From: Halomonas sp. HAL1
GTDB taxonomy: Bacteria > Pseudomonadota > Gammaproteobacteria > Pseudomonadales > Halomonadaceae
Assembly: GCF_030544485.1 (NCBI RefSeq)
Contig: NZ_CP130610.1
Location: forward strand, 806,001 to 870,000
Direction of reading: 5' to 3'
DNA length: 64,000 nucleotides
Shown here: positions 32,921 through 41,783 of the stretch, piece after piece
Position numbering within the stretch: the first letter of the stretch is position 1
Layout: each line of letters begins with the position of its first letter
Translations under genes and position numbers: made by a program
Notes under the pieces: model-generated
What the model was told of the DNA's origin: nothing
Databases searched by the model: none
The model's input: the letters and a program-made list of their open reading frames with translations, nothing else

Positions 32921-35011
32921 ATGTTCACGTCACTGCGAGTGCTGGCCTATGTCGTCAGCCTGTCACTGGCGACGCATGCCGTTGCCCAGAATGCCGAGGG
33001 TGAAACCGAAGCCCCTGAGGAGCCCACCTCAAGCGAGGTTCAGACACCGACCTTCTCGGCGACGCCGCAGCCCAGCGATGACCCAGCGCCCGGCGATTGG
33101 GCCGCCTGGGGGCGAGAGAGCGGCGCCTCACGTCATTCGCCGCTGGATGAAATCACGCCCGACAATGTCAGCCAGTTGGAGGTTGCCTGGACCTATCGCA
33201 CTGGCGATATGCCGGAAGAAGGGGAGGGCAAATACGCGCCCGAAACTACACCGCTCAAGGTTGGCGACAATCTGTATCTCTGCTCGGCCATGAACGTCAT
33301 GGTCTCCCTTGATGCACGGACCGGCGAGGAGCAGTGGCGCCATGATCCCCAGGTCGATCCAGGTGCCATTCCCTATAGCGCCAGCTGCCGCGGCGTGACC
33401 TATTACGAAGTTCCGGATGCCGCCGATGACCAGCTCTGCGCAACCCGCATTATTGAGGGGACGTTGGACGCCCGATTGATTGCCGTCGATGCGCAAACGG
33501 GCGAGCTGTGCCAGGAGTTTGGTGACGGCGGTACGGTAGATCTATGGGCAGGCATCGGCGAGAAGGTGCCCGGTTGGTACTCCGTCACCGCGCCACCGGT
33601 CGTCGTCCAGGGCGTCCTGGTGACCGGTGCCCAGGTCAAGGACGGACAAGCGGAGGATGCGCCATCTGGCGTGATTCGCGGCTACGATGCCGTTACCGGC
33701 GAACTGGAGTGGGCCTGGGACATGGGCAAGCCCAATCTGGATGGGCTGCCACCCGAGGGCGAGACCTATACCCGAGGCACACCCAACATGTGGACCACTG
33801 CTTCCTCCGATGAGGCGTTGGGTTACGTCTACCTGCCGATGGGCAACTCCTCGGTCGATTACTGGGGCGGGAACCGCAGCGAGGAAGAAAATGAATTCTC
33901 GACCTCGCTCGTCGCCATCGACGTCAACACCGGCGAACCGGTCTGGCACTTCCAGACCGTCCATTACGATGTCTGGGATTATGACCTCGGTTCGCAACCG
34001 ACCCTGGTCGATTTCCCACGAGATGACGGCAGCACGGTGCCGGCGATCATTCTGCCCTCCAAACAGGGCGATATTTACGTTCTCAACCGTGAAACCGGCG
34101 AATCGCTATTTCCCGTGGAAGAGGTCGAGACGCCCACTGGCGGTGTTGAGCCAGATAACCTCTCGCCCACACAACCTAGTTCAGGTTATCACTCCCTCGC
34201 TTTCCCGAACCTAGAAGAGAAGGATATGTGGGGGATGACGCCCATTGACCAGTTGTGGTGTCGTATTCAATTCCGCCGAGCCTCCTATAAAGGCATGTAC
34301 ACGCCGCCGACCGTGGGTCAGCGCTTCATTCAGTACCCCGGATACAATGGCGGCAACGACTGGGGCAGTACAGCGGTGGACGCCGAGCGCGGCATCATCA
34401 TTGCCAATTACAATGACATTCCCAACTTCAACCGTCTCGTCCCCCGTGAAGAAGCCGAGGAACGTAATCTTCGACCCATCTATGCAGGAGGTGACAACAC
34501 CGATAGCGAGTCGGATGGGCCCGCCGAAGGTGCCGGCGATCCACAAGTAGGTGCGCCTTATGCAATCGACGTCAATGCTGGCTGGCGAGCGCCGGTTACC
34601 GGCATGCCCTGTACCGCGCCTCCTTATGGCGGCATTCGCGCCATCGATCTCGCGAGCGGTGAAACGCTCTGGGATGAGCCATTGGGCACGGCACGCAAGA
34701 ATGGCCCCTTCGGGATACCTTCATATATGCCTTTCAAGATCGGCACACCCAACAACGGTGGCCCTCTGCTGACGGCCAGCGGTCTGATATTCATCGCTGC
34801 CGCCACCGATGATCTGATTCGCGCTATCGACACGGAAACCGGTGAGGTGCTTTGGAACGATGTACTGCCGGCCGGTGGGCAGGCCAACCCCATAACCTAT
34901 GAGGCGAATGGTCGCCAATATGTAGTCATCGGGGCCGGCGGGCATCACTTCATGGAAACACCGATAGGCGATTATGTAATCGCCTATGCGCTACCGGAAG
35001 ACGGGAACTAA
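32921..35011 (+). CDS. PQQ-dependent glucose/quinate/shikimate-family dehydrogenase, periplasmic catalytic subunit
   Basis: 696 aa from the ATG at 32921, with GAGGAG 7 bp upstream; an ATG at 32906 overlapping the previous stop is the alternative. A signal peptide is visible (LRVLAYVVSLSLATHAVAQ, cut after AVA). The eight-blade propeller follows: WAAWGRESGASRHSPLDEIT start, AWTYRTGDMPE, RGYDAVTGELEWAWDMG, HYDVWDYDLGSQPTLVDFP (active-site Asp region) and PSKQGDIYVLNRETGE (PQQ lysine region), ending VVIGAGGHHFMETPIGDYVI. It oxidises a sugar or polyol in the periplasm; the substrate is uncertain. Confidence 0.88.
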   Translation: MFTSLRVLAYVVSLSLATHAVAQNAEGETEAPEEPTSSEVQTPTFSATPQPSDDPAPGDWAAWGRESGASRHSPLDEITPDNVSQLEVAWTYRTGDMPEEGEGKYAPETTPLKVGDNLYLCSAMNVMVSLDARTGEEQWRHDPQVDPGAIPYSASCRGVTYYEVPDAADDQLCATRIIEGTLDARLIAVDAQTGELCQEFGDGGTVDLWAGIGEKVPGWYSVTAPPVVVQGVLVTGAQVKDGQAEDAPSGVIRGYDAVTGELEWAWDMGKPNLDGLPPEGETYTRGTPNMWTTASSDEALGYVYLPMGNSSVDYWGGNRSEEENEFSTSLVAIDVNTGEPVWHFQTVHYDVWDYDLGSQPTLVDFPRDDGSTVPAIILPSKQGDIYVLNRETGESLFPVEEVETPTGGVEPDNLSPTQPSSGYHSLAFPNLEEKDMWGMTPIDQLWCRIQFRRASYKGMYTPPTVGQRFIQYPGYNGGNDWGSTAVDAERGIIIANYNDIPNFNRLVPREEAEERNLRPIYAGGDNTDSESDGPAEGAGDPQVGAPYAIDVNAGWRAPVTGMPCTAPPYGGIRAIDLASGETLWDEPLGTARKNGPFGIPSYMPFKIGTPNNGGPLLTASGLIFIAAATDDLIRAIDTETGEVLWNDVLPAGGQANPITYEANGRQYVVIGAGGHHFMETPIGDYVIAYALPEDGN

Positions 35012-35371
35012 GATCGCTGTCTTGGCTGAGCCAGTATTCGACTGGCTCAGCTACCAGCCTGTGAGGATGAATATGGGAAGGGCTGACAAGAAAGACAAGC
35101 GTCCTAACAAGCCCTCTGAATGCCCATGAGCCGAATATAAACCTTAATCGGCTCATAAAATGATCCGAATAGATGGTGCAATCAGCTCATTTATATTTGG
35201 GAATAGCTCCACTGGCCGTCTTTTTAACCGAGTAACTGTGCACCTGCTTCATCGCCGTCCCGTTCATTTGAGTCATTTAAGGCCCATGAGGGTTTTTGTG
35301 GGCCTTTAAATGCTCACTGTGGGTCAGGCTGGGCGAGGCCGTGACTATCTAACGTCTGTACCAACTACTTT
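35012..35371. other. Intergenic region with palindromic repeat and hairpin
   Basis: This 360-bp gap contains the 46-bp element (35126-35171) and an imperfect hairpin at 35276-35310 (TTTAAGGCCCA with TGGGCCTTTAAA). No coding sequence is visible. The hairpin could terminate the leftward AraC or rightward PQQ transcripts. Confidence 0.55.
35126..35171. repeat. 46-bp palindromic repeat element, copy 2
   Basis: ATGAGCCGAATATAAACC start with TGAGCCGA/TCGGCTCA arms, ending ATGATCCGAATA; homologous to 20549-20594 in the same orientation. Confidence 0.7.
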
Positions 35372-36157
35372 TTACGCTTCCTGCTGACGATTAGCCGCCC
35401 GAACAAAAGCGCTGGGAGATTGGCCGAGCACCTTGCGAAACATGCTGGAGAAAGCGGCAGGGCTGTCGTAGCCGAGTTCCAGCGCGGTTCGGGTAACAGA
35501 GTTGCCGGAGAGCAGCCTGGGAATCGCCGCCATTAGGCAGGCCTGCTGGCGCCATACGCCAAAGGAGAGCCCGGTCTGCTGACGGAACAGACGATTGAAG
35601 GTGCGTTGACTGCAATGCAACTGCCGGGCCCACTCTTCGGGAAGAGTGTGAATGCTCGGTTGGCCGAGAAACGCCCTGCACAGGCTAGCGAGTGGAAGGT
35701 CATGGGGCTGGGGCGCAAACAGTGGCAGGGCCTGAGCCTGTTCCAGTTCGCATAGGAGTAGTTGAGCCAGGGCTCCGTCGCGGCCTTTTTCATCATAGAG
35801 TGCGGGAATGTGGGCGGAAGCCAGCAGTAAATGATGCAGGAGAGGCGTCACGACCAGCACCTCACAGCTGCTCGAAGTGCGTGGCGCGACGTGGGGTTCG
35901 ATATACAGGCTTCGGGTGCTCACCCCGTTCATGCGCACTTGGTGCCGCTTGCCCGCAGGTAGCCAGACGCCGCTATAGGGCGGCACCATCCAGGTGCCGT
36001 CATCCGTGTTCACCTCCATCACGCCGGTCATGCCATAGAGAAACTGGGCACGGCGATGGGTATGAAAGTCCAGAAGGGTGCCGGGGCGGTAATCAGTGCC
36101 GATGGCCACCACGGGCCGTGCTACATGATCCACATCTGAAAGAGGCGTATTGAGCAT
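35372..36157 (-). CDS. AraC family regulator with N-terminal cupin
   Basis: 261 aa from the ATG at 36157 (MLNTPLSDVDHVARPVVA); the open frame reaches 36310 but that part is derived from a decayed permease gene. Residues 20-100 form a cupin sensor (PGTLLDFHTHRRAQFLYG, VWLPAGKRHQVRM); the C-terminal HTHs include LHCSQRTFNRLFRQQTGLSF and VTRTALELGYDSPAAFSSMF. The family member type is often next to transporters; the gene that once lay opposite is the TauE/SafE remnant at 36187. A copy of its first 100 bp and promoter is found at 37931-38030 before the intact TauE gene. Confidence 0.85.
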   Translation of the reverse strand: MLNTPLSDVDHVARPVVAIGTDYRPGTLLDFHTHRRAQFLYGMTGVMEVNTDDGTWMVPPYSGVWLPAGKRHQVRMNGVSTRSLYIEPHVAPRTSSSCEVLVVTPLLHHLLLASAHIPALYDEKGRDGALAQLLLCELEQAQALPLFAPQPHDLPLASLCRAFLGQPSIHTLPEEWARQLHCSQRTFNRLFRQQTGLSFGVWRQQACLMAAIPRLLSGNSVTRTALELGYDSPAAFSSMFRKVLGQSPSAFVRAANRQQEA

Positions 36158-36186
36158 TAGCGTTAACCTGGCTGAAACGCGGTGAT

Positions 36187-36375
36187 GGTCTGTGCTGCTT
36201 TCCTGTCCACATGGCGCCACCACCAACGGCAGACCGTGCAATGGCACGGTGGGCTCATGGCTTGGTATCCGCTTGGCGTCGTGATGGATCGGGCGCATTC
36301 TTGATCGCATTCATACTAGGGCGTACCTGTTACTGCTGACGGTAGTGCTGGTGGTGATAGTCGTCATGCGTGATT
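36187..36375 (+). pseudogene. TauE/SafE permease remnant 1
   Basis: About 190 bp matching two separated parts of the intact gene at 38106: an internal segment (GCTTTCCTGTCCACATGGCG and onward to GCAATGGCAC) joined directly to the 3' end (GTGGGCTCATGGCTTGGTAT to GTCATGCG). Most of the gene has been deleted, leaving AraC without its divergent partner. Confidence 0.8.
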
Positions 36376-36390
36376 TCAAGTAATCTCAGC

Positions 36391-37374
36391 TCACATGTGT
36401 ACAAGAACCTTGCCTATAACGCTGGACGATTCCAATGCCTCGTGAGCATCCGCTACGTTCCGCAAAGGCATGTTTAAACCAATTTTTGGCGAGTAGTATC
36501 CGGCCTCAAGGCACGAGTTGATATCCGCTATAGCAGCTTGTTTCAACTCATCGGGTACATTGTAGATATACACGAAACGGAAGACACAGCCATGCATCAT
36601 GGCCTTCAATAATGGAATGGAAAGCTCATCCATCGCATTGGCGGTTGCATAGGCGCTTATAACCCCTCCTTGGGACAAACAGGCCAAGTTGATGTCAAGA
36701 TTGGGCTTCAAAGCGACATCGACAATATGGTCAACGCCGAGTCCTTCTGTGGCTTCTAAAACAATACTCGCAACATCTGCCGACTTTCGGTCGATCACTA
36801 GATCTGCGCCATTTTCTTCGGCTACGGTGGCTTGTTCAGTGCTCATCACCGTTGTTGAAACCCATGCGCCGGCCCACTTTGCCAATAGAATTGCTGCTGT
36901 TCCGACCACTCCGGCTCCGCCATGAATCAGCACTCGTCGGCCTTTAAGACTGCCATCAGAAAACAGGCAGCGGTGAGCTGTTAGCGCCGGAATCCCAAGC
37001 GAAGCACCTACTTCAAATGAGGTCGTATCCGGCAAGTGAACCGCCTGACGCGCAGGAACCACAACGAACTCTGCTGCCGTGCCTGTCGCTCGACCGTATT
37101 GTGCTTCGTATACCCAAACCCGCTCGCCGAGCCTATCCGGTGGCACGTTCGCGCCAACGGCATCAATAACCCCTGCGCCATCTTGATGGGGAATGATGCG
37201 CGGATAAGGCATTTCTGCGGAGAAACCAGTTCGCGCCTTGACATCGGTTGGGTTGAGTCCGGAAACATGAATGCGGACGCGCACCTCGTCTGACCCTGGT
37301 TCTGGTGTCGGCAATTCACCGACTTTCAGCACATCACGAGCGCTGCCTTGGGCTTCATAGTAAGCTGCTTTCAT
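36391..37374 (-). CDS. Zinc-independent quinone oxidoreductase-like MDR alcohol dehydrogenase
   Basis: A 327-aa medium-chain reductase: N-terminal GroES-like domain (VSGLNPTDVKARTGF, IIPHQDGAGVIDAVG) and Rossmann domain with HGGAGVVGTAAILLAKWAGA. The catalytic zinc ligands are absent, as in QOR/NADPH:quinone reductases. It is divergent from an HxlR regulator at 37528 that likely senses a quinone or electrophile and controls it. Confidence 0.87.
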   Translation of the reverse strand: MKAAYYEAQGSARDVLKVGELPTPEPGSDEVRVRIHVSGLNPTDVKARTGFSAEMPYPRIIPHQDGAGVIDAVGANVPPDRLGERVWVYEAQYGRATGTAAEFVVVPARQAVHLPDTTSFEVGASLGIPALTAHRCLFSDGSLKGRRVLIHGGAGVVGTAAILLAKWAGAWVSTTVMSTEQATVAEENGADLVIDRKSADVASIVLEATEGLGVDHIVDVALKPNLDINLACLSQGGVISAYATANAMDELSIPLLKAMMHGCVFRFVYIYNVPDELKQAAIADINSCLEAGYYSPKIGLNMPLRNVADAHEALESSSVIGKVLVHM

Positions 37375-37527
37375 CAGGGTGCTCCATCAAGCTTTTCAGG
37401 TAAAAGGGTGCAGCACAGCACTAGCCGCTGCGGAAGAGATATTCTAGATACTAGGGGTGAAATTGAAAAGTAGGCACTGATTTGATATATAGGGATATAT
37501 TTTATACTAATGGCGGGTGTATAACGG

Positions 37528-37884
37528 ATGAAGAAGCAAGAAGCTCGTGAGTATCGGTGCACTGTTGAAGCGACCGTTGCTGTTGCTGGCGGCAAATGGA
37601 AACCGCTGATCATTTACTATCTACTCAGCGGAACCAAACGATTCGGAGAGCTTCGCAAGCTTATCGGTGGCGTCACGCAACGGTCGTTGACATTGCAACT
37701 TCGAGAGCTTGAATCGCACGGTATTATCTCTCGAGAAGTGTTTGCCGAAGTTCCCCCACGTGTCGAATATTCGCTTACCGAGCTTGGGCTGACTCTGGCC
37801 CCTGTGCTCAACGCCATGAAAGAGTGGGGAGATAGCTATCTCTCTTGGCAAGACACCAACAGCAATAATACTCATATTAACTAA
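37528..37884 (+). CDS. HxlR family transcriptional regulator
   Basis: A 118-aa winged-helix protein with the HxlR pattern: CTVEATVAVAGGKWKPLIIY, RFGELRKLIGGVTQRSLTLQ, LRELESHGIISREV, PPRVEYSLTELG. The conserved N-terminal cysteine (C11), which in several family members senses electrophiles, is present. It is divergent from the quinone oxidoreductase. The AT-rich 153-bp gap (37375-37527) contains GATATATAGGGATATAT, a candidate operator. Confidence 0.87.
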   Translation: MKKQEAREYRCTVEATVAVAGGKWKPLIIYYLLSGTKRFGELRKLIGGVTQRSLTLQLRELESHGIISREVFAEVPPRVEYSLTELGLTLAPVLNAMKEWGDSYLSWQDTNSNNTHIN

Positions 37885-37930
37885 CAGCCTCTTTTAAGCT
37901 TGGTAATTGATATGGTCAATCTGTGCTCCT

Positions 37931-38030
37931 TAATCAGTGCCGATGGCCACCACGGGCCGTGCGACATGATCCACATCTGAAAGAGGCGTATTGAGCATTA
38001 GCGTTAACCTGGCTGAAACGCGTTGATGGT
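37931..38030. repeat. Duplicate of the AraC gene 5' end and promoter
   Basis: About 100 bp nearly identical to 36090-36189, including the first codons of the AraC gene on the minus strand. It is followed by the intact TauE gene, so it shows the ancestral araC-tauE divergent junction. Confidence 0.85.
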
Positions 38031-38105
38031 TGTCCGAATGACGAATGTCGGCCAAGCCTCGCCAGCATATAGTGCCTGCTGTTTCGTTTCATCAGGAGAG
38101 TGCCG

Positions 38106-38915
38106 GTGTATAGCGTATTGCTTCTTTGTGGCGGGGTGGCGGGAGTGACCACCGTATTGTTCGGTTTCGGTGGCGGGTTCGTGGTGGTTCCCTTGCTGTA
38201 TACCCTGCTGATTGCCGTCCATGGGTCGGATAGTGGTATTGGCCAAGCGGCCATGCATATCGCGGTGGCTACCTCGACGGCGTTGATGATATTTGCTGCT
38301 TCCCTGTCCACGTGGCGCCACCACCAACGGCAGACTGTGCCATGGCACTTGGTGCGTCCGCTGGTGGGCTATATCGCCGTGGGCGCTGTGCTGGGCGCAG
38401 CGGCGGCCGTGTCGTTAAGTGGCGAGTGGGTGCGCTGGGCGTTCATTGGTTATTTAGCCCTCACGATTGCGGATGCCATTTTGCGGCCCGGTTTTCTGCA
38501 TCAGTCAGGGAGTGATGTGCGTCCTATGGGGCGTGGAGTAACGGCGATGACGGGGACATTGATTGGTGCGGTGGCCGCCCTGCTGGGCGTTGGCGGCAGC
38601 GTGATGACCGTACCGCTTATGCGTCGGAGAGGCGCGAGCATGACGGCAGGCACTGCCATGGCCAATCCGTTGTCGTTGCCCATGGCGGTGAGTGGCACCG
38701 CGACGTATGTGTTGCTGTCGGCAAATCACCCAGCGTTGGGGGACTGGTATGCCGGTTATGTGGATCTGCGCGCCTTGTTGGTACTCGCAGTGGGCTCATG
38801 GCTCGGTATTCGCCTAGCGTCGACCTGGATCGGGCGCATCCCTGACCGTATTCATGCCAGGGTGTACTTGCTATTGCTGACCATGGTGCTGGTGGTGATG
38901 GTCGTCATGCATTAA
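38106..38915 (+). CDS. TauE/SafE family sulfite/anion permease
   Basis: 269 aa from the GTG at 38106 (7 bp after AGGAG); a GTG at 38100 lies too close to the ribosome site. About eight hydrophobic helices with the TauE duplicated GFGGGFVVVPLL and LLGVGGSVMTVPLMRRRGAS motifs. It exports or imports small organosulfur or sulfite anions in the family; the substrate here is not known. Two decayed copies flank it at 36187 and 41147. Confidence 0.87.
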   Translation: MYSVLLLCGGVAGVTTVLFGFGGGFVVVPLLYTLLIAVHGSDSGIGQAAMHIAVATSTALMIFAASLSTWRHHQRQTVPWHLVRPLVGYIAVGAVLGAAAAVSLSGEWVRWAFIGYLALTIADAILRPGFLHQSGSDVRPMGRGVTAMTGTLIGAVAALLGVGGSVMTVPLMRRRGASMTAGTAMANPLSLPMAVSGTATYVLLSANHPALGDWYAGYVDLRALLVLAVGSWLGIRLASTWIGRIPDRIHARVYLLLLTMVLVVMVVMH

Positions 38916-39030
38916 CACCGGACATAGTCCAGAGATGAGTGAAGGTGGGGCGCTGCATCACGTGCGCTTCGAAGTAAATGTAGGTATTTCCTCACAGGTA
39001 TTTCCACCATGACGCATGCTTGCGCCTCCT

Positions 39031-39951
39031 TTATAGAGGTTGTGAGTGTGGTGGCTGGCTCATAGGCCCTGTCATGAAGTCGACGAAGGCTCTCAACGCG
39101 CTGGACATGTGCTCGCGATGAGGATAGTAGAGATAGAACCCTGGGATCGATGGCATCCATGAGGACAGGACTCGCACCAACTCACCGCTGTCAAAATGGG
39201 CTTGCAGGTGATTCTCGGGCAAATAGGCGAGTCCGGTGCCTTCCAGAACCGCCGTGGCAATCAGGCTGGTGTCATTGATGGTCAATACGTGGCGCACCTG
39301 TAGATCGAAACATCTATCGTCCTCCTGAAAAGTCCAAGCGTACAAGGCATTCGAGGCGCTCCAGCGGTAGTTGATGCAGACGTGGTCGTGAAGATCGGCC
39401 GGCACTTCCGGTGGCGGGCGCCGAGCAAAGTAGCTTGGTGAACCCACTACGGCCATATCAAGGGCCAGCGTCAGTTGTCTGGCGACCATATCCTGTTGCA
39501 AGCGCTCGCCCGAGCGAATACCCGCGTCGAAGCCTTGCGAGACGATATCGGTCAGTGTGTCATCGATGACGAGATCTACATTGATATCAGGATAGTGCTC
39601 CAGGAAGGCATGAAGTTGTGGCATTAGCACCAGCTGTGCTGCGATGCGGGGCAAATTGATCCTGATCGTGCCTTGCGGTGAGGCCTGAAACGCTGCCGAC
39701 TCATGAACGGCCTGCCGGATGTCCATGATGGCTGGCTCCACACGCTGTAGTAGACGTTCACCCGCCTGAGTGAGCGATACGCTACGGGTGGTTCGACTCA
39801 AGACTCGTACGCCCAGACGCGTCTCCAGCGAGCGGATGGTGTGACTCACTGCCGATGGCGACATTCCCAGGCGTAACGCAGCACGACGGAAACTCTGCGA
39901 TCTGGCCACCTCCATGAACGCGATGAGCTCGGCAATCTCCTTTCCATTCAT
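39031..39951 (-). CDS. LysR-type transcriptional regulator
   Basis: 306 aa from the ATG at 39951 (MNGKEIAELIAFMEVARSQS; an ATG five codons upstream is possible). HTH FRRAALRLGMSPSAVSHTIR, then LGVRVLSRTTRSVSLTQAGE. It is divergent from the MDR oxidoreductase at 40069 with about 100 bp between, and probably controls it. Confidence 0.87.
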   Translation of the reverse strand: MNGKEIAELIAFMEVARSQSFRRAALRLGMSPSAVSHTIRSLETRLGVRVLSRTTRSVSLTQAGERLLQRVEPAIMDIRQAVHESAAFQASPQGTIRINLPRIAAQLVLMPQLHAFLEHYPDINVDLVIDDTLTDIVSQGFDAGIRSGERLQQDMVARQLTLALDMAVVGSPSYFARRPPPEVPADLHDHVCINYRWSASNALYAWTFQEDDRCFDLQVRHVLTINDTSLIATAVLEGTGLAYLPENHLQAHFDSGELVRVLSSWMPSIPGFYLYYPHREHMSSALRAFVDFMTGPMSQPPHSQPL

Positions 39952-40068
39952 ATTGATGTCTCTCATTCATCACTACGTGTTGATTGGTGCGTATTATAGT
40001 ACACGCGCCGTCGTGGGATAGTTCCGACACGCTGTCGACATCCGTCGGCACGACTCGATGGAGCTAAC

Positions 40069-41097
40069 ATGATGAAAGAGATAAGGCGTTGGGAGATGGA
40101 CGCGATCGGTCGTGGAAGACTGAAAATGGCCACCCGCGAGAAGCCGCGTCCCGCGGCGGGGGAGGTGCTGGTCAGGGTGGCAGCCGTCTCGCTCAACTAC
40201 CGCGACAAGATGGTAATCGAAAGCGGCAGAGGACTGTCGTTGACTTACCCCTTCACTCCCGGTTCCGACATGGCTGGCACCATCGTCGAACTGGGGGAGC
40301 AAGTGGATGGGTTTGACGAAGGAGATCGTGTCATCTCCGTGTTCACGCCTGACTGGATCGATGGACGTCGACCTGGTAACGCGCGAACACCGGCTTACCG
40401 CACCTTGGGAGGTTTCTATCCCGGTGTGCTGAGCGAATACGTTGCCATTCCTGCCGCATGGGTGGTTCATGCGCCGCGCTCTCTGAATGATCTCCAGGCA
40501 AGTACATTGCCCTGCGCTGGACTCACCGCCTGGTTCGCGCTCGTCGAGAGATCCGGTGTCAAAGCTGGCGATCGGGTGCTGATTCCGGGGACAGGCGGGG
40601 TGGCGCTATTCGGTTTGCTCATTGCGAAGATGAGCGGGGCAGAGGTGATCGTTGCCACCCAACCGTCTAAAGGCGAGCGAGTGCTGGCGCTGGGTGCTGA
40701 TCACTGGGTGGATCGTTCCCGCGACGACTGGATGGAAGCCGTGTACGCGCTGACTGACAATGAGGGCGTGGATCACGTGCTCGACGTGGTCGGTGGCGAT
40801 AATCTCGGCGTTTCAGTCCAACTGGCCGCCGTCGGTGGGCACGTATGCCAGATCGGGGCGTTGGCAGGATTCGATATCGCATCCCCGGCCATGCCTTTGA
40901 TGCTAAAGGACGTCACGATTCACGGTATTGGCACAGGCAGTCGACGAGCGCTGGAACGCTTCGTGCGGGCGGTAGATCAAGCTCGGCTTGAGCCGGTCAT
41001 TGATGCACGTTATTCCCTCGCCGAGCTGCCTCAGGCACTGGATCATCTGGATCAAAGGCCATTTGGCAAGATCGTGATCGACGTGCATGACGATTGA
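40069..41097 (+). CDS. NAD(P)-dependent MDR alcohol dehydrogenase/quinone oxidoreductase
   Basis: A 342-aa medium-chain reductase (VSLNYRDKMVIESG, FTPGSDMAGTIVELG, and Rossmann GTGGVALFGLLIAKMSGAEV). It lacks the structural-zinc cysteine cluster. The LNYRD segment is typical of the ADH subgroup acting on small aldehydes/alcohols with unknown in vivo role. GGAG lies 7 bp upstream of the start. Regulated probably by the divergent LysR gene. Confidence 0.85.
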   Translation: MMKEIRRWEMDAIGRGRLKMATREKPRPAAGEVLVRVAAVSLNYRDKMVIESGRGLSLTYPFTPGSDMAGTIVELGEQVDGFDEGDRVISVFTPDWIDGRRPGNARTPAYRTLGGFYPGVLSEYVAIPAAWVVHAPRSLNDLQASTLPCAGLTAWFALVERSGVKAGDRVLIPGTGGVALFGLLIAKMSGAEVIVATQPSKGERVLALGADHWVDRSRDDWMEAVYALTDNEGVDHVLDVVGGDNLGVSVQLAAVGGHVCQIGALAGFDIASPAMPLMLKDVTIHGIGTGSRRALERFVRAVDQARLEPVIDARYSLAELPQALDHLDQRPFGKIVIDVHDD

Positions 41098-41146
41098 GAT
41101 CAGTGCGGTGGAGCGCTGGTCTATGAAGCCGATGCGATCATGTGGT

Positions 41147-41621
41147 TCGAATGACGAATGTCGGCCAAACCTCGCCAAGATATAGTGCCTTCTGTTTCGC
41201 TTCATCAGGATTGTGTCGGTGTATAGCCTATTGCTTCTTTGTGGAGGAGTGGCAGAAGTAACCACCGCGTTGTTCGGTTTCGGTTGTGGGTTTGTAGAAG
41301 TTGCTTTACTGCTTCCCTGTCGGCATGGAGCATCACTAACGACAGATCGTGCAATGGTACCTAGTGCGTCCGCTGGGCGTTGTCGGCAGCGTGATGACCA
41401 CACAGCTTATGCAACGTATGTGTGACTAACGGAAAATCACCCATGGGGACTGGTATGCCGGTTATGTGGATCTGCGCGCCTTGCTGTTACTCGCAGTGGG
41501 CTCATGGCTCGGTATTCGCCTGGCGTCGACCTGGATTGGGCGCATTCCTGACCGTATTCATGCCAGGGTGTACCTGCTATTGCTGACCATGGTGCTGGTG
41601 GTGATGGTTTTTGTGCGTTGA
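41147..41621 (+). pseudogene. TauE/SafE permease remnant 2
   Basis: Homologous in patches to the gene at 38106 including its upstream region (GAATGACGAATGTCGGCCAA) and its 3' end (GGACTGGTATGCCGGTTATG to GCTGGTGGTGATGG), with several internal deletions and a TGA near 41424. The whole 41098-41769 stretch holds nothing else but this debris and a tandem repeat. Confidence 0.82.
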
Positions 41622-41708
41622 GCGTTGCTTGCTTGGGAGATGCCTGTTTTGTAGAGCGGCTCTTTATGGGGTGCAGGGTTGAAAGACGTAAAGTTGATTC
41701 ATTCAGCA

Positions 41709-41783
41709 ATCACGCGCTATGTGATCACGCGCTATGTGATCACGTACTATGTGATCACGTACTATGTCATCACGCCATATGTG
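41709..41783. repeat. Five tandem 15-bp repeats overlapping the sensor kinase 3' end
   Basis: Units ATCACGCGCTATGTG (x2), ATCACGTACTATGTG, ATCACGTACTATGTC and ATCACGCCATATGTG. Adjacent units form TGATCAC-type dyads. The last unit encodes the kinase C-terminus (SHMA and stop), so the array has grown from, or into, the coding end. Confidence 0.88.

Noticed and set aside
41709-41783. CRISPR array
   Set aside because: Units abut without unique spacers and are only 15 bp, so it is a simple tandem repeat.
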